From Marine Group II euryarchaeote MED-G38 (GTDB lineage Archaea; Thermoplasmatota; Poseidoniia; Poseidoniales; Thalassarchaeaceae), in the NCBI GenBank assembly GCA_002457145.1, contig NTJP01000012.1, forward strand, positions 1-41,770: a stretch of DNA of 41,770 nt, given 5' to 3'. The position numbers were made by a program, and so were the translations under genes. The notes under the pieces are model-generated. The model saw nothing but the letters and a program-made list of their open reading frames with translations. It was not told the DNA's origin and searched no databases. Numbering within the stretch: position 1 is the stretch's first letter; each line of letters opens with the position of its first letter. Shown piece by piece: positions 17,570 to 26,568 of this stretch.

Positions 17570-18091
17570 ATGGCAACACATGTGGTACTCTCCAATGATG
17601 TCAGAGAGAAACTACTTTCAGAATGTTCAGAGATCACTAGTTTCTTAGATTGGTTAGAATCAATTGATAGACGACCAGGGCTTGATGAATTGGCCATGAA
17701 ATTATCCAATTTGAATCCAAATATTGATGCTGTAGAAAATTCTGTTGGATATGCCGAAGAAGGATATAAAAGACATGTTATAAAAGAAAATAACTTTTAT
17801 GAATTAGCAATTATATGTTGGAAACCGGGCCAAGCAACTCCTATCCATGACCATGAAGGAAGTGATTGTGCCTTCTTGATAGTTTCAGGTGTCTCTACAG
17901 AAACAACCTACAAAATAAACGAAGAAGGAGTTCCATTTCCTACTGATTTAACAATAAGAAAATCTGGAGAGATATGTGCTGCAAAAGAACAAGATATTCA
18001 TACGGTATCCAATGAGGGTGATGTCGGTCTCGTCGAATTACACGTATACACTCCACCTTTGAGTGGATACAACATATATTCTAGTGGATGA
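17570..18091 (+). CDS. cysteine dioxygenase-family cupin
   Basis: Likely non-haem iron thiol dioxygenase (173 residues), which oxidises cysteine or a related thiol to its sulfinate. The cupin motif PIHDHEGSDC gives iron ligands His93 and His95, and the second motif DIHTVSN gives His144, the three-histidine arrangement of this family. Length and the CWKPGQATPIHDH context match bacterial cysteine dioxygenases. A 3-mercaptopropionate dioxygenase cannot be excluded. It lies 42 bases after pth2 and its stop is three bases from the convergent stop of the coiled-coil gene. Confidence 0.8.
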   Translation: MATHVVLSNDVREKLLSECSEITSFLDWLESIDRRPGLDELAMKLSNLNPNIDAVENSVGYAEEGYKRHVIKENNFYELAIICWKPGQATPIHDHEGSDCAFLIVSGVSTETTYKINEEGVPFPTDLTIRKSGEICAAKEQDIHTVSNEGDVGLVELHVYTPPLSGYNIYSSG

Positions 18092-18094
18092 TAA

Positions 18095-19768
18095 TTAAAT
18101 CATTAATTCAGTTGCTTTGTCTATCCATCCTTGTTTTTCAATTCTTCCTGGGGGGAATTCAATTGCATTGTTTATAATTTCCATATTTCTAGCATCCATT
18201 CTACTAATTTGTTCAAATGAAATAATCTCTAATGCATTGAGCTTTCTTTCTACAAATTTATCTATACCATCTATCTTAGTCAAATCATCCGATTCATCAA
18301 AATCCGCATCTCCAATAACTTTCCAATCTACTTGGTGAACTCTTAGGGCTATTCTTTCAAGAACTAATTCTTCTCTAACCATTAGATTGGCTTTTAGTTT
18401 CAATTCTGCTTCCATTGCCTCTCTTTCGACCTTTTGTCTTTCTGACTCCATGCCAACAACCTGATCAACTTCTCTGTCTGCTTCAGATTCCATCCTTTCT
18501 AGTTCAGCTTGAACTTTCTCAGCTTTCTTCAATGTTTCATTTATTGATTCCCGCTCTTCTTTGATTTGTTTTTCCATTTGTTCTTTTTCTTCTAGCGCTT
18601 TAGCAGCTTCAGCTTTTGCCATAACAATATCTTTTTCTAAGGCTGCAATCTCTTTTACTACACTTTTTGCTGCCTTTCTTTCATGGCTCAATTGTCCTTT
18701 AGTTTTATGTAATGCTTCTTTACTTTCAGCCATTGCCTGTTTTGCTTCAGCTTCTTTAATTTCTCTTTGCTCTGATTCACTTTCTATTTTTGTTTCTGCT
18801 TTTTCTTTAATTTGGCCAAGTTTCTCTAATTCTTCTTGTGCCTTTTCCTGCATCTTTTTAGCTTCTTTAATTTGCTTTTCAGCAATTTTCCTCTCCAAAG
18901 TTACTTTTTTTGCCTCAGCTTCAGCTTTAGCCGTAGCTTTCATTTCTTTTTGTAACTCTTTTGTAGCTTCTTTGGCAGCAGCCATTGCTTCTTTTGCTTC
19001 TTTCATCAATAACTTACTCTTTTCTGACTCTTCAGCTACTTTTTCCTTTGCTTCAGCTTCTCTGGCTTGCAATGATTCTCTTGATGCCATAGAATCTTCT
19101 GCAGCCTTTGCCATCATCTCTTGAGCAGCAGCAGCTTTGGCCTCAGCTTCTTTTCTCTGCAGCTCTGCCTTTTTAGCTTCAGCCTGAGCCTTTACAGCTT
19201 CTTTAGCATCTTTAGCTTCTGCCTTTTTGGCCTTAACCTGCTCTTTTGCAGCTTCCTTTGCTGAAGCAATTGCCTCTTTTTTTGCTTTAGCATCAGCCTT
19301 AGCATTAGCTTTAGCTTGCTCCTTTGCAGCAGCCATTTTTTCTTTCTTAGCCTCAGCATCAGCCTTAGCTTGCTCCTTTGCAGCAGCCATTTTTTCGTTC
19401 TTAGCCTCAGCATCAGCCTTAGCTTGTTCTTTCGCTGCTGATGCATCCTCACTCGCCTTGATTTCAGCAGCTAAATCAGCCCTAGCATCATCTTCAGAAA
19501 CTTCTATTTTCTTTTTCTTTTTCTTTTTAGGTTTTTCTTCTTCTGCTGGAACTTCTTCTGCTTCCTTAACTTTCTTTTTTGGAGCTGATTTTGCCTCTTT
19601 AGCATATTTTTGAAGTAATTTTTTAATCATGGTATCATAATTACCATCAAATTTTGCCAGTAATTTAGGAATATTTTCTAATCTAGTTGTTAATTCCGGT
19701 TCCTCAACATATTTTTTGTATGTTTTTTTTAAAATGGCCGTAGCCTCTTCCTCTGATAACTTGCCCAC
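18095..19768 (-). CDS. long Ala/Lys/Glu coiled-coil protein with C-terminal HhH-like domain
   Basis: Function unknown; 557 residues, no signal peptide or membrane segment. Residues 1-60 form a small helical domain (KTYKKYVEEPELTTRL, LLAKFDGNYDTMIKKLLQKY). Residues about 65-470 are almost unbroken coiled coil rich in Ala, Lys and Glu, with an 18-residue tandem repeat near 115-150. The last 70 residues (DDLTKIDGIDKFVERKLN, LEIISFEQISRM, FPPGRIEKQGWIDKA) match the helix-hairpin-helix-like module found at the ends of some NADH dehydrogenase E subunits and ribosomal-protein fusions. The start is GTG at 19768 with AGGA upstream. The shape suggests a cytoplasmic scaffold or DNA-associated SMC-like rod without an ATPase; this is inference. 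Confidence 0.75.
   Translation of the reverse strand: MGKLSEEEATAILKKTYKKYVEEPELTTRLENIPKLLAKFDGNYDTMIKKLLQKYAKEAKSAPKKKVKEAEEVPAEEEKPKKKKKKKIEVSEDDARADLAAEIKASEDASAAKEQAKADAEAKNEKMAAAKEQAKADAEAKKEKMAAAKEQAKANAKADAKAKKEAIASAKEAAKEQVKAKKAEAKDAKEAVKAQAEAKKAELQRKEAEAKAAAAQEMMAKAAEDSMASRESLQAREAEAKEKVAEESEKSKLLMKEAKEAMAAAKEATKELQKEMKATAKAEAEAKKVTLERKIAEKQIKEAKKMQEKAQEELEKLGQIKEKAETKIESESEQREIKEAEAKQAMAESKEALHKTKGQLSHERKAAKSVVKEIAALEKDIVMAKAEAAKALEEKEQMEKQIKEERESINETLKKAEKVQAELERMESEADREVDQVVGMESERQKVEREAMEAELKLKANLMVREELVLERIALRVHQVDWKVIGDADFDESDDLTKIDGIDKFVERKLNALEIISFEQISRMDARNMEIINNAIEFPPGRIEKQGWIDKATELMI
19317..19424 (-). repeat. 54-base tandem repeat within the coiled-coil gene
   Basis: Two nearly identical 54-base units (19317-19370 and 19371-19424) differ at one or two positions, with diverged partial copies on both sides. 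Each encodes 18 residues of the AAAKEQAKADAEAK type. An 18-residue period adds about five helical turns, so copy number changes would lengthen the rod. Confidence 0.85.
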
Positions 19769-19848
19769 GAATTCATCCTAGAGAACTTAGGTTTAATATT
19801 TTGACCCATAAAGAGTTTTATTTCCCATTTTTTTCTACAAAAATGTAT

Positions 19849-21081
19849 TTAAATTTCGTTCATCATTTCTTCCAATCTAGTTAATCCTAAGTCCACATTG
19901 TCGTAAGAAGGTCCAAATGAAAATCTAACCCATTTGTTAAACCTCTGTTCTTCTCTACTTGGTTTGGGATTAACATCAAAGAATGTTCCAGGAACTGTCA
20001 TTACTTTCTTATCTAATGCTTTCCAGAAGAAATCAATTCCAGTATTATATCCATCTGGTAGATTTTCGACACATGCCCAAATATAAAATGTAGAATCACC
20101 CTTTAAACATCTAATTCCCATATTAGTTAATCTATCTAACATCATATTTTTCTTCTTTGAGAACATATCTCTCAGTGCGCTAGTCTCTTGATCTGCATAT
20201 TCTGGTTCTAGTGCACGTAAAGCTAATCGTTGACTGACTCTACTAGGTCCTCCATCAATTGCACTAGCAGCCCTTCCCAGGGTTTCAATAATTTCTGATG
20301 GCCCCAAAACCCATCCCATTCTCCATCCAGGATATCTAAATGATTTTGTCAACCCATCAATTACAAGAATCGGATCAGTCTCTGGATCTTCTACAAATTC
20401 TGCACTAGATACAGGACCACATCCGGGTTTTCTATCTTCATATATGAAATGAGAATAGAATTCATCCATCAATAAAACACATCCAGTTTCCCTTGCAGTT
20501 TGACAGTAGGATGCTAATTCACTTCCTTGTATTACATGACCAGTAGGATTACAAGGATTAGAAACTAAATAACTATCTAGATTTTTAGCTATTTCTTTAA
20601 ATTCTTCAGAAGGTATCGAAAAATTATTTTCTTCTTTGGTTGGTATTAGAACTGGCTCTAATCTAGGAGTCGCATAATCCATCATGTCTTGGTATGCAGT
20701 ATAGTCAGGTATCTGATACCCCATCTTTCCTTGAACTGCACCAAAAATTCGGCTAAGCATTAATCTACCTCCTTGTGATATTCCTACATTAGCTGCAGTG
20801 TACGGTTTTTTTCCTCTTCGATAATATCTATTGTAATGCTTAGCAACTGCTTCACGCATCTCATCTGTACCATTGATTGGCCCATAGGCTTGATCTTCAG
20901 GCTCAATTAATACATTCCTCAATCTGTCAGGTGCTCCTTCCATTTCTCCTATTTCTGGTTGTCCTTGACCAAGGTTACACCAGTCTGGATTACCATTCCA
21001 AAATCCTCTTTTCACTGCTTCAGAAACTACCCAAATTACGCCCATATAGGGTACTTCTCTAAACGCCCCTTCTTTCTCCAT
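19849..21081 (-). CDS. class I/II PLP-dependent aminotransferase
   Basis: Predicted pyridoxal-phosphate aminotransferase of 410 residues. Hallmarks are the N-terminal NLGQGQPEIG substrate segment, VSNPCNPTGHV for the PLP ring, LLMDEFYSHFIYE, and Lys246 in LTKSFRYPGWRMGWVLGP, followed by a final KWVRFSFGP arginine that should bind the substrate carboxylate. It resembles aspartate/alanine/aromatic aminotransferases of the archaeal AspC type, but the amino donor cannot be told from sequence. GGAG lies four bases before the ATG at 21081. It is divergent from the RCC1-protein gene. Confidence 0.88.
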   Translation of the reverse strand: MEKEGAFREVPYMGVIWVVSEAVKRGFWNGNPDWCNLGQGQPEIGEMEGAPDRLRNVLIEPEDQAYGPINGTDEMREAVAKHYNRYYRRGKKPYTAANVGISQGGRLMLSRIFGAVQGKMGYQIPDYTAYQDMMDYATPRLEPVLIPTKEENNFSIPSEEFKEIAKNLDSYLVSNPCNPTGHVIQGSELASYCQTARETGCVLLMDEFYSHFIYEDRKPGCGPVSSAEFVEDPETDPILVIDGLTKSFRYPGWRMGWVLGPSEIIETLGRAASAIDGGPSRVSQRLALRALEPEYADQETSALRDMFSKKKNMMLDRLTNMGIRCLKGDSTFYIWACVENLPDGYNTGIDFFWKALDKKVMTVPGTFFDVNPKPSREEQRFNKWVRFSFGPSYDNVDLGLTRLEEMMNEI

Positions 21082-21129
21082 GGTCTCCGGTAATTATTCA
21101 TCATATCAATATTTTTGATTATCAAATAA

Positions 21130-21139
21130 TTTTATAAAA
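21130..21139. promoter_or_regulatory. palindromic TATA element shared by divergent genes
   Basis: TTTTATAAAA is a perfect palindrome in the divergent spacer. It could place starts about 25 bases away on either side: near 21105 for the aminotransferase and near 21165 for the RCC1-protein gene. Both distances leave short leaders. Confidence 0.4.
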
Positions 21140-21197
21140 ATCATAATTAAATCTCTTAAATTATCAAATCTGACGCATATCTAATATGCTACCCATT

Positions 21198-21203
21198 GGA
21201 GGG
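21198..21203 (+). promoter_or_regulatory. ribosome binding site that fixes the RCC1-protein start
   Basis: GGAGGG six bases before ATG 21210. It rules against the in-frame upstream ATG at 21186, which would put the site inside the coding region. Confidence 0.6.
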
Positions 21204-21209
21204 ACAAAT

Positions 21210-24200
21210 ATGTCCACACCGCTATCTAGCAAATCGATAATAAGCCTAACAATGTGTTTTATGCTTTTGATGGTTCCTCTAACATTATTTTCTTCTAATT
21301 ATGAAGAATCATTTCTAGAACCAGAATCAGAAAAGCATTTCACTTTATCATCATTAAATATGCCTGGATTCCAAACAGGCTCAATATACACAGATCAAAC
21401 TATTTCTGTGGGAGGCTCGTATGCATGTGCAGTTTTAACTAATGGAGATGTAAGTTGTTGGGGCAATGGGTATTGGGGGAAATTAGGACATATCTCTACT
21501 CCGGGATCAGGCATAGATACCTCAAATAGAGAATATCCTACAAATGTAAATTCACTTCATCAAAATATGGGGCACTTTGAGGAGGTATCAACTAGTACCG
21601 CTTCAACTTGTGCGCTGAATGAAATTGGTAATATTTATTGTTGGGGTTGGGATGGCTCTGGGCAATTAGGTAATGAAAATAACGATGTCTCCGAAGCTGG
21701 AGATCCAGATAGAGTTTCTCCAGTGATGGTAGCACTTCCAGAAAATACCTCTGCTCTTACTGTAGTATCATCAGCAACTCAACATCATAAATGTGCTATA
21801 TTGAATAACTCTGAGACAATATGTTGGGGATCTAACAATAGGGGCCAACTAGGGGCAAATTGGATTTGTGATACTAATAGTGATAATTGTACAAACATGG
21901 AATACGAATGGTCCAATAGTGGAACATCATTCCCACAGGTTGTACAATTTCCAGAAAATCGGTCTGCAATCGCCATCGCTGCAGGGGGTGAATTTACTTG
22001 TGCAATTACAGATAATCATGCTGTATATTGTTGGGGTTCAAACTCAGGTTATAAATTAGGTCAAGGAGATGAAATTACTCGAAAAGTTCCCAGACTTACT
22101 GAACTACCAGGTGATCGTGAAGCCGTGGCAATCGCTGCAGGAGGCATTGGCGCTTGTGCCATTAGTATTGATCATAATGTATATTGTTGGGGAAGTGGAA
22201 GTAATGGAGCATTAGGAGATGGTTCTAACGACACTAACCCTACTCCAGGTTTAGTCATATTAGAAGAAGGGGATGTCCCCATATCAATAACTGCTGGTTT
22301 AGGATTTTATTGTATTGTATTAGATACAGGAGTATCCAAGTGTTGGGGTGGAAACTGGCATGGTGCACTTGGTGATGGAGGAGCTTTAGATGATTTCAAT
22401 AATGGTATTCCTAGGGTTTTACCAACAAATGTTACTGGAAATCATTCATTTGTAGCAATAGAATCAGGTACACAAAATACATGTGCAATAAAAAGTAATG
22501 GATCTGCATATTGTTGGGGAAGGCCATATGACGGCGCCACAGGTGATGGTTCAATGTATCAGACAGGACAAATCAATTATCCTGTTAGAGTAGGACAAAG
22601 CACAAATCCTCTCTTCGCTGATGCATCTGAACGAGATCATGATAATGATGGAATAGTTACTATTTTTGATTCAAATCCATACATGTGTAATTCTGGTTAT
22701 TATCAAGTAAATAATGAGTGCATAGAGGTTTATGAGGGAGCATATTCGATTGATGGAATTGTATATTTATGTGATTATGGTACATATCAACCTATAACCG
22801 GCCAGACTTCTTGTATTGATTCCGACCCAGGTCATTATGTAGACACAACAAATGCAACTGAGCAACTAGAATGTCTTGCAGGAACTCACCAACCAAATTC
22901 AGCACAAAGCGATTGTATAGAAAATTCTCCAGGATATTATTCTTTAAATGGTGCTGATCAACAAATTGGTTGCCCTAATGGTTCTTACCAACCGTCCTCG
23001 AACAGTACAGATTGTATATCTACAGATCCTGGATATTTTACCAACTCTGTAGGATCTAGCTCCCAAACTCCTTGTCCGGCTGGCTCTTATCAACCACTTC
23101 CAAGCCAGAATACATGCATTTCTGCGGATTTAGGATACTTTGTATCTTCATCAGGTTCTATTAATCAAGAAATGTGTGGTATAGGGAACTATACTGATTC
23201 CATGGGACAAGTAGAATGTATTTTGGCTTCACAAGGATACTATGTTGCTGGAATTGGACAAGACAGCCAACAAGCCTGTGAATCTGGAACTTACCAAACT
23301 CTACAAGGACAATCAGATTGTAACTACGCGTCTTCTGGATATTATGTCCCTTCGAATGGCTCTTCTCAACAAATCCCTTGTTCTGAAGGAAGCTATCAGC
23401 CTACAGGAGGCGGCACTTCATGTATTCTTGCTGCGCCAGGATCATTCGTTGACTCTGTAGGTGCAACAGAACCATCACAATGTGAACTAGGAACCTATTC
23501 TTCTGAAGAAGGACAAGAAGACTGTACTCCTGCAGCACCTGGATCATTCGTTGATTCTGCAGGTGCAACTGAACCAATACCCTGTCCTTCAGGACAATAC
23601 CAAGAAACCGATGGATCAACATCATGCGTGGATTCTCCTCCTGGATATATAAGTAGCAATGACGGCTCTTCTACAACATCTCCTTGTCAACCAGGAACAT
23701 ATGCAGCGGCTGGACAATCTTCTTGTGTAGATGCAGATCCAGGAAATTTTGTACCTGATTCAGCACAATCATCTCAACAACTTTGTGACCAAGGAACATA
23801 CCAGCCTGATGCAGGCCAATCATCATGCTTACCTTCTCAACCTGGAAATTATGTACCTAAATATGGTCAAACTGAACAGACATCTTGTGAAACAGGCACA
23901 TATCAACCCGGTCAAAATAGTTTAGATTGTGTGCCGGCAGATCCAGGTAACTTTGTTCCTACTTCAGGAAGGTCGTATCAGAATGAATGTGAAAAAGGAC
24001 AATATCAACCCGAATCAGGTCAAACCGAATGTATGATGGCAGATCCTGGTAGTTTCGTTCCTTCTTCAGGTGCAGAACGGCAATTCCCTTGTTCACCTGG
24101 AACTTATCAACCAGCTTCTGGTAAATTCAATTGCGAGATGGCTTCTGAAGATCATTTTGTTTCAGAATCAGGAGCGACTGAACAAACACCTTGTTCATCA

Positions 24201-24431
24201 GGAGATATTCAACCTAACTCAGGTGCTTTAAGATGTATTGAAGGGCCAAAATCATTTGGGGACTATCTTCCAATTCTGATTATTCCATTATTAATTATTG
24301 GTTCTGCATTATTTTACAAGTATAGAAATAAAGGAGATAACTCTACTAGTGCTAAGAAAAGAAAAGATGGCCAATGGGGAGAAAAGACAATTGATTATGT
24401 CCCTAAGTCCATCGGTAGAAGGAAGAAATAA
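21210..24431 (+). CDS. secreted RCC1 beta-propeller and Cys-rich repeat surface protein
   Basis: Large exported protein of 1073 residues. A signal peptide or anchor occupies about 8-32 (MCFMLLMVPLTLF). Residues about 60-470 contain seven RCC1-type units, each with a C-A-x5-8-CWG...G.LG core, enough for one seven-bladed propeller; each blade carries a Cys pair. A short acidic DHDNDGIVTIFDSNP calcium-binding-like linker follows. Residues about 492-1012 form 15 repeats of about 34 residues of the form CxxGTYQP..GQ..C...PG.FV, similar to ephrin-receptor-like GCC2/GCC3 repeats. One membrane helix (about 1018-1039) and a basic tail end the protein, so the rest faces outwards. The many regular cysteines suggest disulfides made outside the cell. 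Probable role is surface adhesion or binding of polymers or cells; ligand unknown. Confidence 0.85.
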   Translation: MSTPLSSKSIISLTMCFMLLMVPLTLFSSNYEESFLEPESEKHFTLSSLNMPGFQTGSIYTDQTISVGGSYACAVLTNGDVSCWGNGYWGKLGHISTPGSGIDTSNREYPTNVNSLHQNMGHFEEVSTSTASTCALNEIGNIYCWGWDGSGQLGNENNDVSEAGDPDRVSPVMVALPENTSALTVVSSATQHHKCAILNNSETICWGSNNRGQLGANWICDTNSDNCTNMEYEWSNSGTSFPQVVQFPENRSAIAIAAGGEFTCAITDNHAVYCWGSNSGYKLGQGDEITRKVPRLTELPGDREAVAIAAGGIGACAISIDHNVYCWGSGSNGALGDGSNDTNPTPGLVILEEGDVPISITAGLGFYCIVLDTGVSKCWGGNWHGALGDGGALDDFNNGIPRVLPTNVTGNHSFVAIESGTQNTCAIKSNGSAYCWGRPYDGATGDGSMYQTGQINYPVRVGQSTNPLFADASERDHDNDGIVTIFDSNPYMCNSGYYQVNNECIEVYEGAYSIDGIVYLCDYGTYQPITGQTSCIDSDPGHYVDTTNATEQLECLAGTHQPNSAQSDCIENSPGYYSLNGADQQIGCPNGSYQPSSNSTDCISTDPGYFTNSVGSSSQTPCPAGSYQPLPSQNTCISADLGYFVSSSGSINQEMCGIGNYTDSMGQVECILASQGYYVAGIGQDSQQACESGTYQTLQGQSDCNYASSGYYVPSNGSSQQIPCSEGSYQPTGGGTSCILAAPGSFVDSVGATEPSQCELGTYSSEEGQEDCTPAAPGSFVDSAGATEPIPCPSGQYQETDGSTSCVDSPPGYISSNDGSSTTSPCQPGTYAAAGQSSCVDADPGNFVPDSAQSSQQLCDQGTYQPDAGQSSCLPSQPGNYVPKYGQTEQTSCETGTYQPGQNSLDCVPADPGNFVPTSGRSYQNECEKGQYQPESGQTECMMADPGSFVPSSGAERQFPCSPGTYQPASGKFNCEMASEDHFVSESGATEQTPCSSGDIQPNSGALRCIEGPKSFGDYLPILIIPLLIIGSALFYKYRNKGDNSTSAKKRKDGQWGEKTIDYVPKSIGRRKK
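22685..24245 (+). repeat. degenerate about 100-base coding repeats (15 Cys-rich units)
   Basis: The units show clear protein periodicity (CxxGxY every 33-35 residues) but only patchy DNA identity. The best-matched pair is around 23431-23480 and 23530-23580 (both encode APGSFVDS.GATEP). This is a protein repeat, not a CRISPR array. Confidence 0.8.
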
Positions 24432-24468
24432 TGATATTTGTTATGGCTGATTACTGAGTGGTGATAAT

Positions 24469-25509
24469 ATGCGAGACTACCCTGGTGGAAGAATAGATCT
24501 TCGAAGTGATACTGTTACTAGGCCGGTTCAAGATATGAGAAATGCTATGTCAATTGCAGAAGTAGGTGACGATGTACTTGGTGACGACCCTACAGTAATT
24601 GATTTACAAAACCGGCTTGCAAAGATGCTTGGAAAAGAAGCTGCATTATTTGTCCCTTCTGGGACTATGTCTAATGCAATCGCTATCAAAACACATACAA
24701 AGCCAGGAGATGAAATAATCGCTCATAAAAAAAGTCATATTTACCTATATGAGGGAGGGGGATATGCAATGTTATCTGGCTGCTCTGTAGCTCTTATCGA
24801 TGGTGAACATGGCATCATGTCTACTAATTCTATCAAGAAAGCAATCAGGAAAGTTGAAGGAAGTCATGCACATTACCCAAATGGTTCATTAGTTTGCGTT
24901 GAAAACCCTCCTATGTATGGTGGAACGGTATATTCTCAACAAGAATTAGATGAAATTTGTGATATTGCTCACGCTAGAAACTGTAAAGCACATTTAGATG
25001 GTGCTAGAATTTTCAATGCAGCAATAGCAAGTGGCACAGATATCGCTCGAATGGTTAAGAAATTTGATACGGTATCTGTTTGTCTTTCTAAGGGATTAGG
25101 GGCACCTGTTGGTTCATTGCTTGTTGGAGATAAAGATACCATAAAAGAGGCACATAGATGGAGAAAAATGTTTGGAGGAGGAATGCGGCAAGTAGGTATT
25201 TTAGCAGCAGCAGGACTATATGTTCTTGACAATCATATTGAACGAATCAAAGAAGATCATTCACGTGCTAGACATCTAGCTGAGAATATCAACTCAATGG
25301 ATAATTATTCTGTTAATTTAGAGATAACTAAGACGAATATAGTTTTTATTAAATGTAATGATGGTAGCGATAAAATAGTCAAAAAATTATCTGAACAGGG
25401 AGTGGACGTCACTTCTATTGACGACTCCACAGTTCGTGTAGTAATCCACTTACATATTACAGATGAGGATATAGAAAATACTATTTCTGCTTTTGCAAAT
25501 GCACAATAA
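24469..25509 (+). CDS. ltaE: low-specificity L-threonine aldolase
   Basis: PLP enzyme that splits threonine or allo-threonine into glycine and acetaldehyde. The 346 residues start with [12 protein letters not shown] and continue with [25 protein letters not shown] and [11 protein letters not shown]. Lys208 in [14 protein letters not shown] is the predicted PLP lysine, and [14 protein letters not shown] follows; all are characteristic of the aldolase/beta-eliminating lyase family. GGTGAT three bases before the ATG is a strong ribosome binding site. It follows the RCC1-protein gene by 37 bases. The thioredoxin-like gene begins 40 bases after its stop. Confidence 0.92.
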   Translation: MRDYPGGRIDLRSDTVTRPVQDMRNAMSIAEVGDDVLGDDPTVIDLQNRLAKMLGKEAALFVPSGTMSNAIAIKTHTKPGDEIIAHKKSHIYLYEGGGYAMLSGCSVALIDGEHGIMSTNSIKKAIRKVEGSHAHYPNGSLVCVENPPMYGGTVYSQQELDEICDIAHARNCKAHLDGARIFNAAIASGTDIARMVKKFDTVSVCLSKGLGAPVGSLLVGDKDTIKEAHRWRKMFGGGMRQVGILAAAGLYVLDNHIERIKEDHSRARHLAENINSMDNYSVNLEITKTNIVFIKCNDGSDKIVKKLSEQGVDVTSIDDSTVRVVIHLHITDEDIENTISAFANAQ

Positions 25510-25549
25510 GACGGAAGTATTCAATATCCTTCATCTCTTCATTACGTCA

Positions 25550-26497
25550 ATGAGGGTCACCATATCACTTATGCTGGCTTTATTTATATTGATACCAACA
25601 GTATCAGTAACATCAGATTCATCTAATGTAGAAACATGGGATGATGCAAGGCATAAGAAAGATTCAGGTACAGTAGGAGGTATTTCAGTATCTTTATCAA
25701 ATGATTCTGCCGATCAAAATATCATTATGGATTTTGAAGATTTTCCAACAATTGTGGAGACTTACACAGCAACATGGTGTGAAAATTGTGTTATGGTTGA
25801 GCAAACAAGAGATCAAGCCCTAAATAATAGAAACTCAACAATAATACATTATCATAGACACTATTATGAAACTCAAGATCCATTTGGAGATAATACAACT
25901 GAAAATCGTTGGGAACTTAATTATGGTACAGCCTCAACCATCGCACTTGGGGCCTCAAGATTAGCTCCTACAACAATACTTGATGGTGAAAGAATGCATC
26001 CCGGACATCGTCCAAAATCAGATTCTCTAAAAGATGATTTTGTAACCTCTATTTCTGTTGGATCAACTGCTCCTCTTTTGGGAAATATTAGCCTATCAAT
26101 TACTAAAAACTACTCTAATACTAATTCTGAAAATAGTACTTTATTTTCCTGGTCTACGTCTAATCTAGTTTCCAATTGTATGGATAGTTGTAGTAATTCA
26201 GTTTCAACCTCTGCATGGCTATTATTTGTAGAAGATGTAGCATACTTTCCAGAAGGAAGTAATGACTTGGAATACTATCATCACGTTCTACATCATGTAG
26301 TACTACTTGATGGATTAGATGGAACAATGGAGTATACATATCCTTCAGCATGGGATGGAGATGATATGTCTGCAATATTGATTGTTGATTGGATTGAAAA
26401 AGAAAATGATGATAATTTTTTTCCTGGACCTTCGATCATTTTGACTCTCGCATGCGTCCTAATTTCTTCATTGGTTTACTCTAAAAAGAAGCAATAA
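25550..26497 (+). CDS. exported thioredoxin-like protein with C-terminal membrane anchor
   Basis: 315 residues from ATG 25550, chosen because it opens directly into a signal peptide (MRVTISLMLALFILIPTVSV); longer starts at 25499 or 25493 would overlap ltaE. After a polar linker, ETYTATWCENCVMVEQTRDQA fits a thioredoxin-fold first strand and CxxC active site (Cys-Glu-Asn-Cys), and LAPTTILDG provides the cis-proline strand. The second half has a beta-rich domain resembling an Omp28-type partner, then a hydrophobic helix (PSIILTLACVLISSLVY) and a KKKQ tail. It should act outside the membrane in disulfide exchange; the Cys-rich protein two genes upstream is a plausible but unproven client. Confidence 0.7.
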   Translation: MRVTISLMLALFILIPTVSVTSDSSNVETWDDARHKKDSGTVGGISVSLSNDSADQNIIMDFEDFPTIVETYTATWCENCVMVEQTRDQALNNRNSTIIHYHRHYYETQDPFGDNTTENRWELNYGTASTIALGASRLAPTTILDGERMHPGHRPKSDSLKDDFVTSISVGSTAPLLGNISLSITKNYSNTNSENSTLFSWSTSNLVSNCMDSCSNSVSTSAWLLFVEDVAYFPEGSNDLEYYHHVLHHVVLLDGLDGTMEYTYPSAWDGDDMSAILIVDWIEKENDDNFFPGPSIILTLACVLISSLVYSKKKQ

Positions 26498-26568
26498 TAG
26501 CATTTCTAATCGAAACTATTAGTTGGGTTCAATAACCGCCTTCTCTATGGCGTACGCTCGGTGATGTG

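Noticed and set aside
18561-19613. Plus-strand open frames with long Ser/Ala/Phe-rich translations
   Set aside because: They are the reverse of Ala/Lys/Glu coiled-coil codons; low complexity follows from the real minus-strand gene.
22685-24245. Regularly spaced repeats that might suggest a CRISPR array
   Set aside because: The period is about 100 bases, lies in one long reading frame, and is conserved at protein rather than DNA level.
26498-26568. Possible small RNA or tRNA in the spacer before the AddB-like gene
   Set aside because: Only short imperfect inverted repeats; no cloverleaf, and the spacer is only 71 bases.
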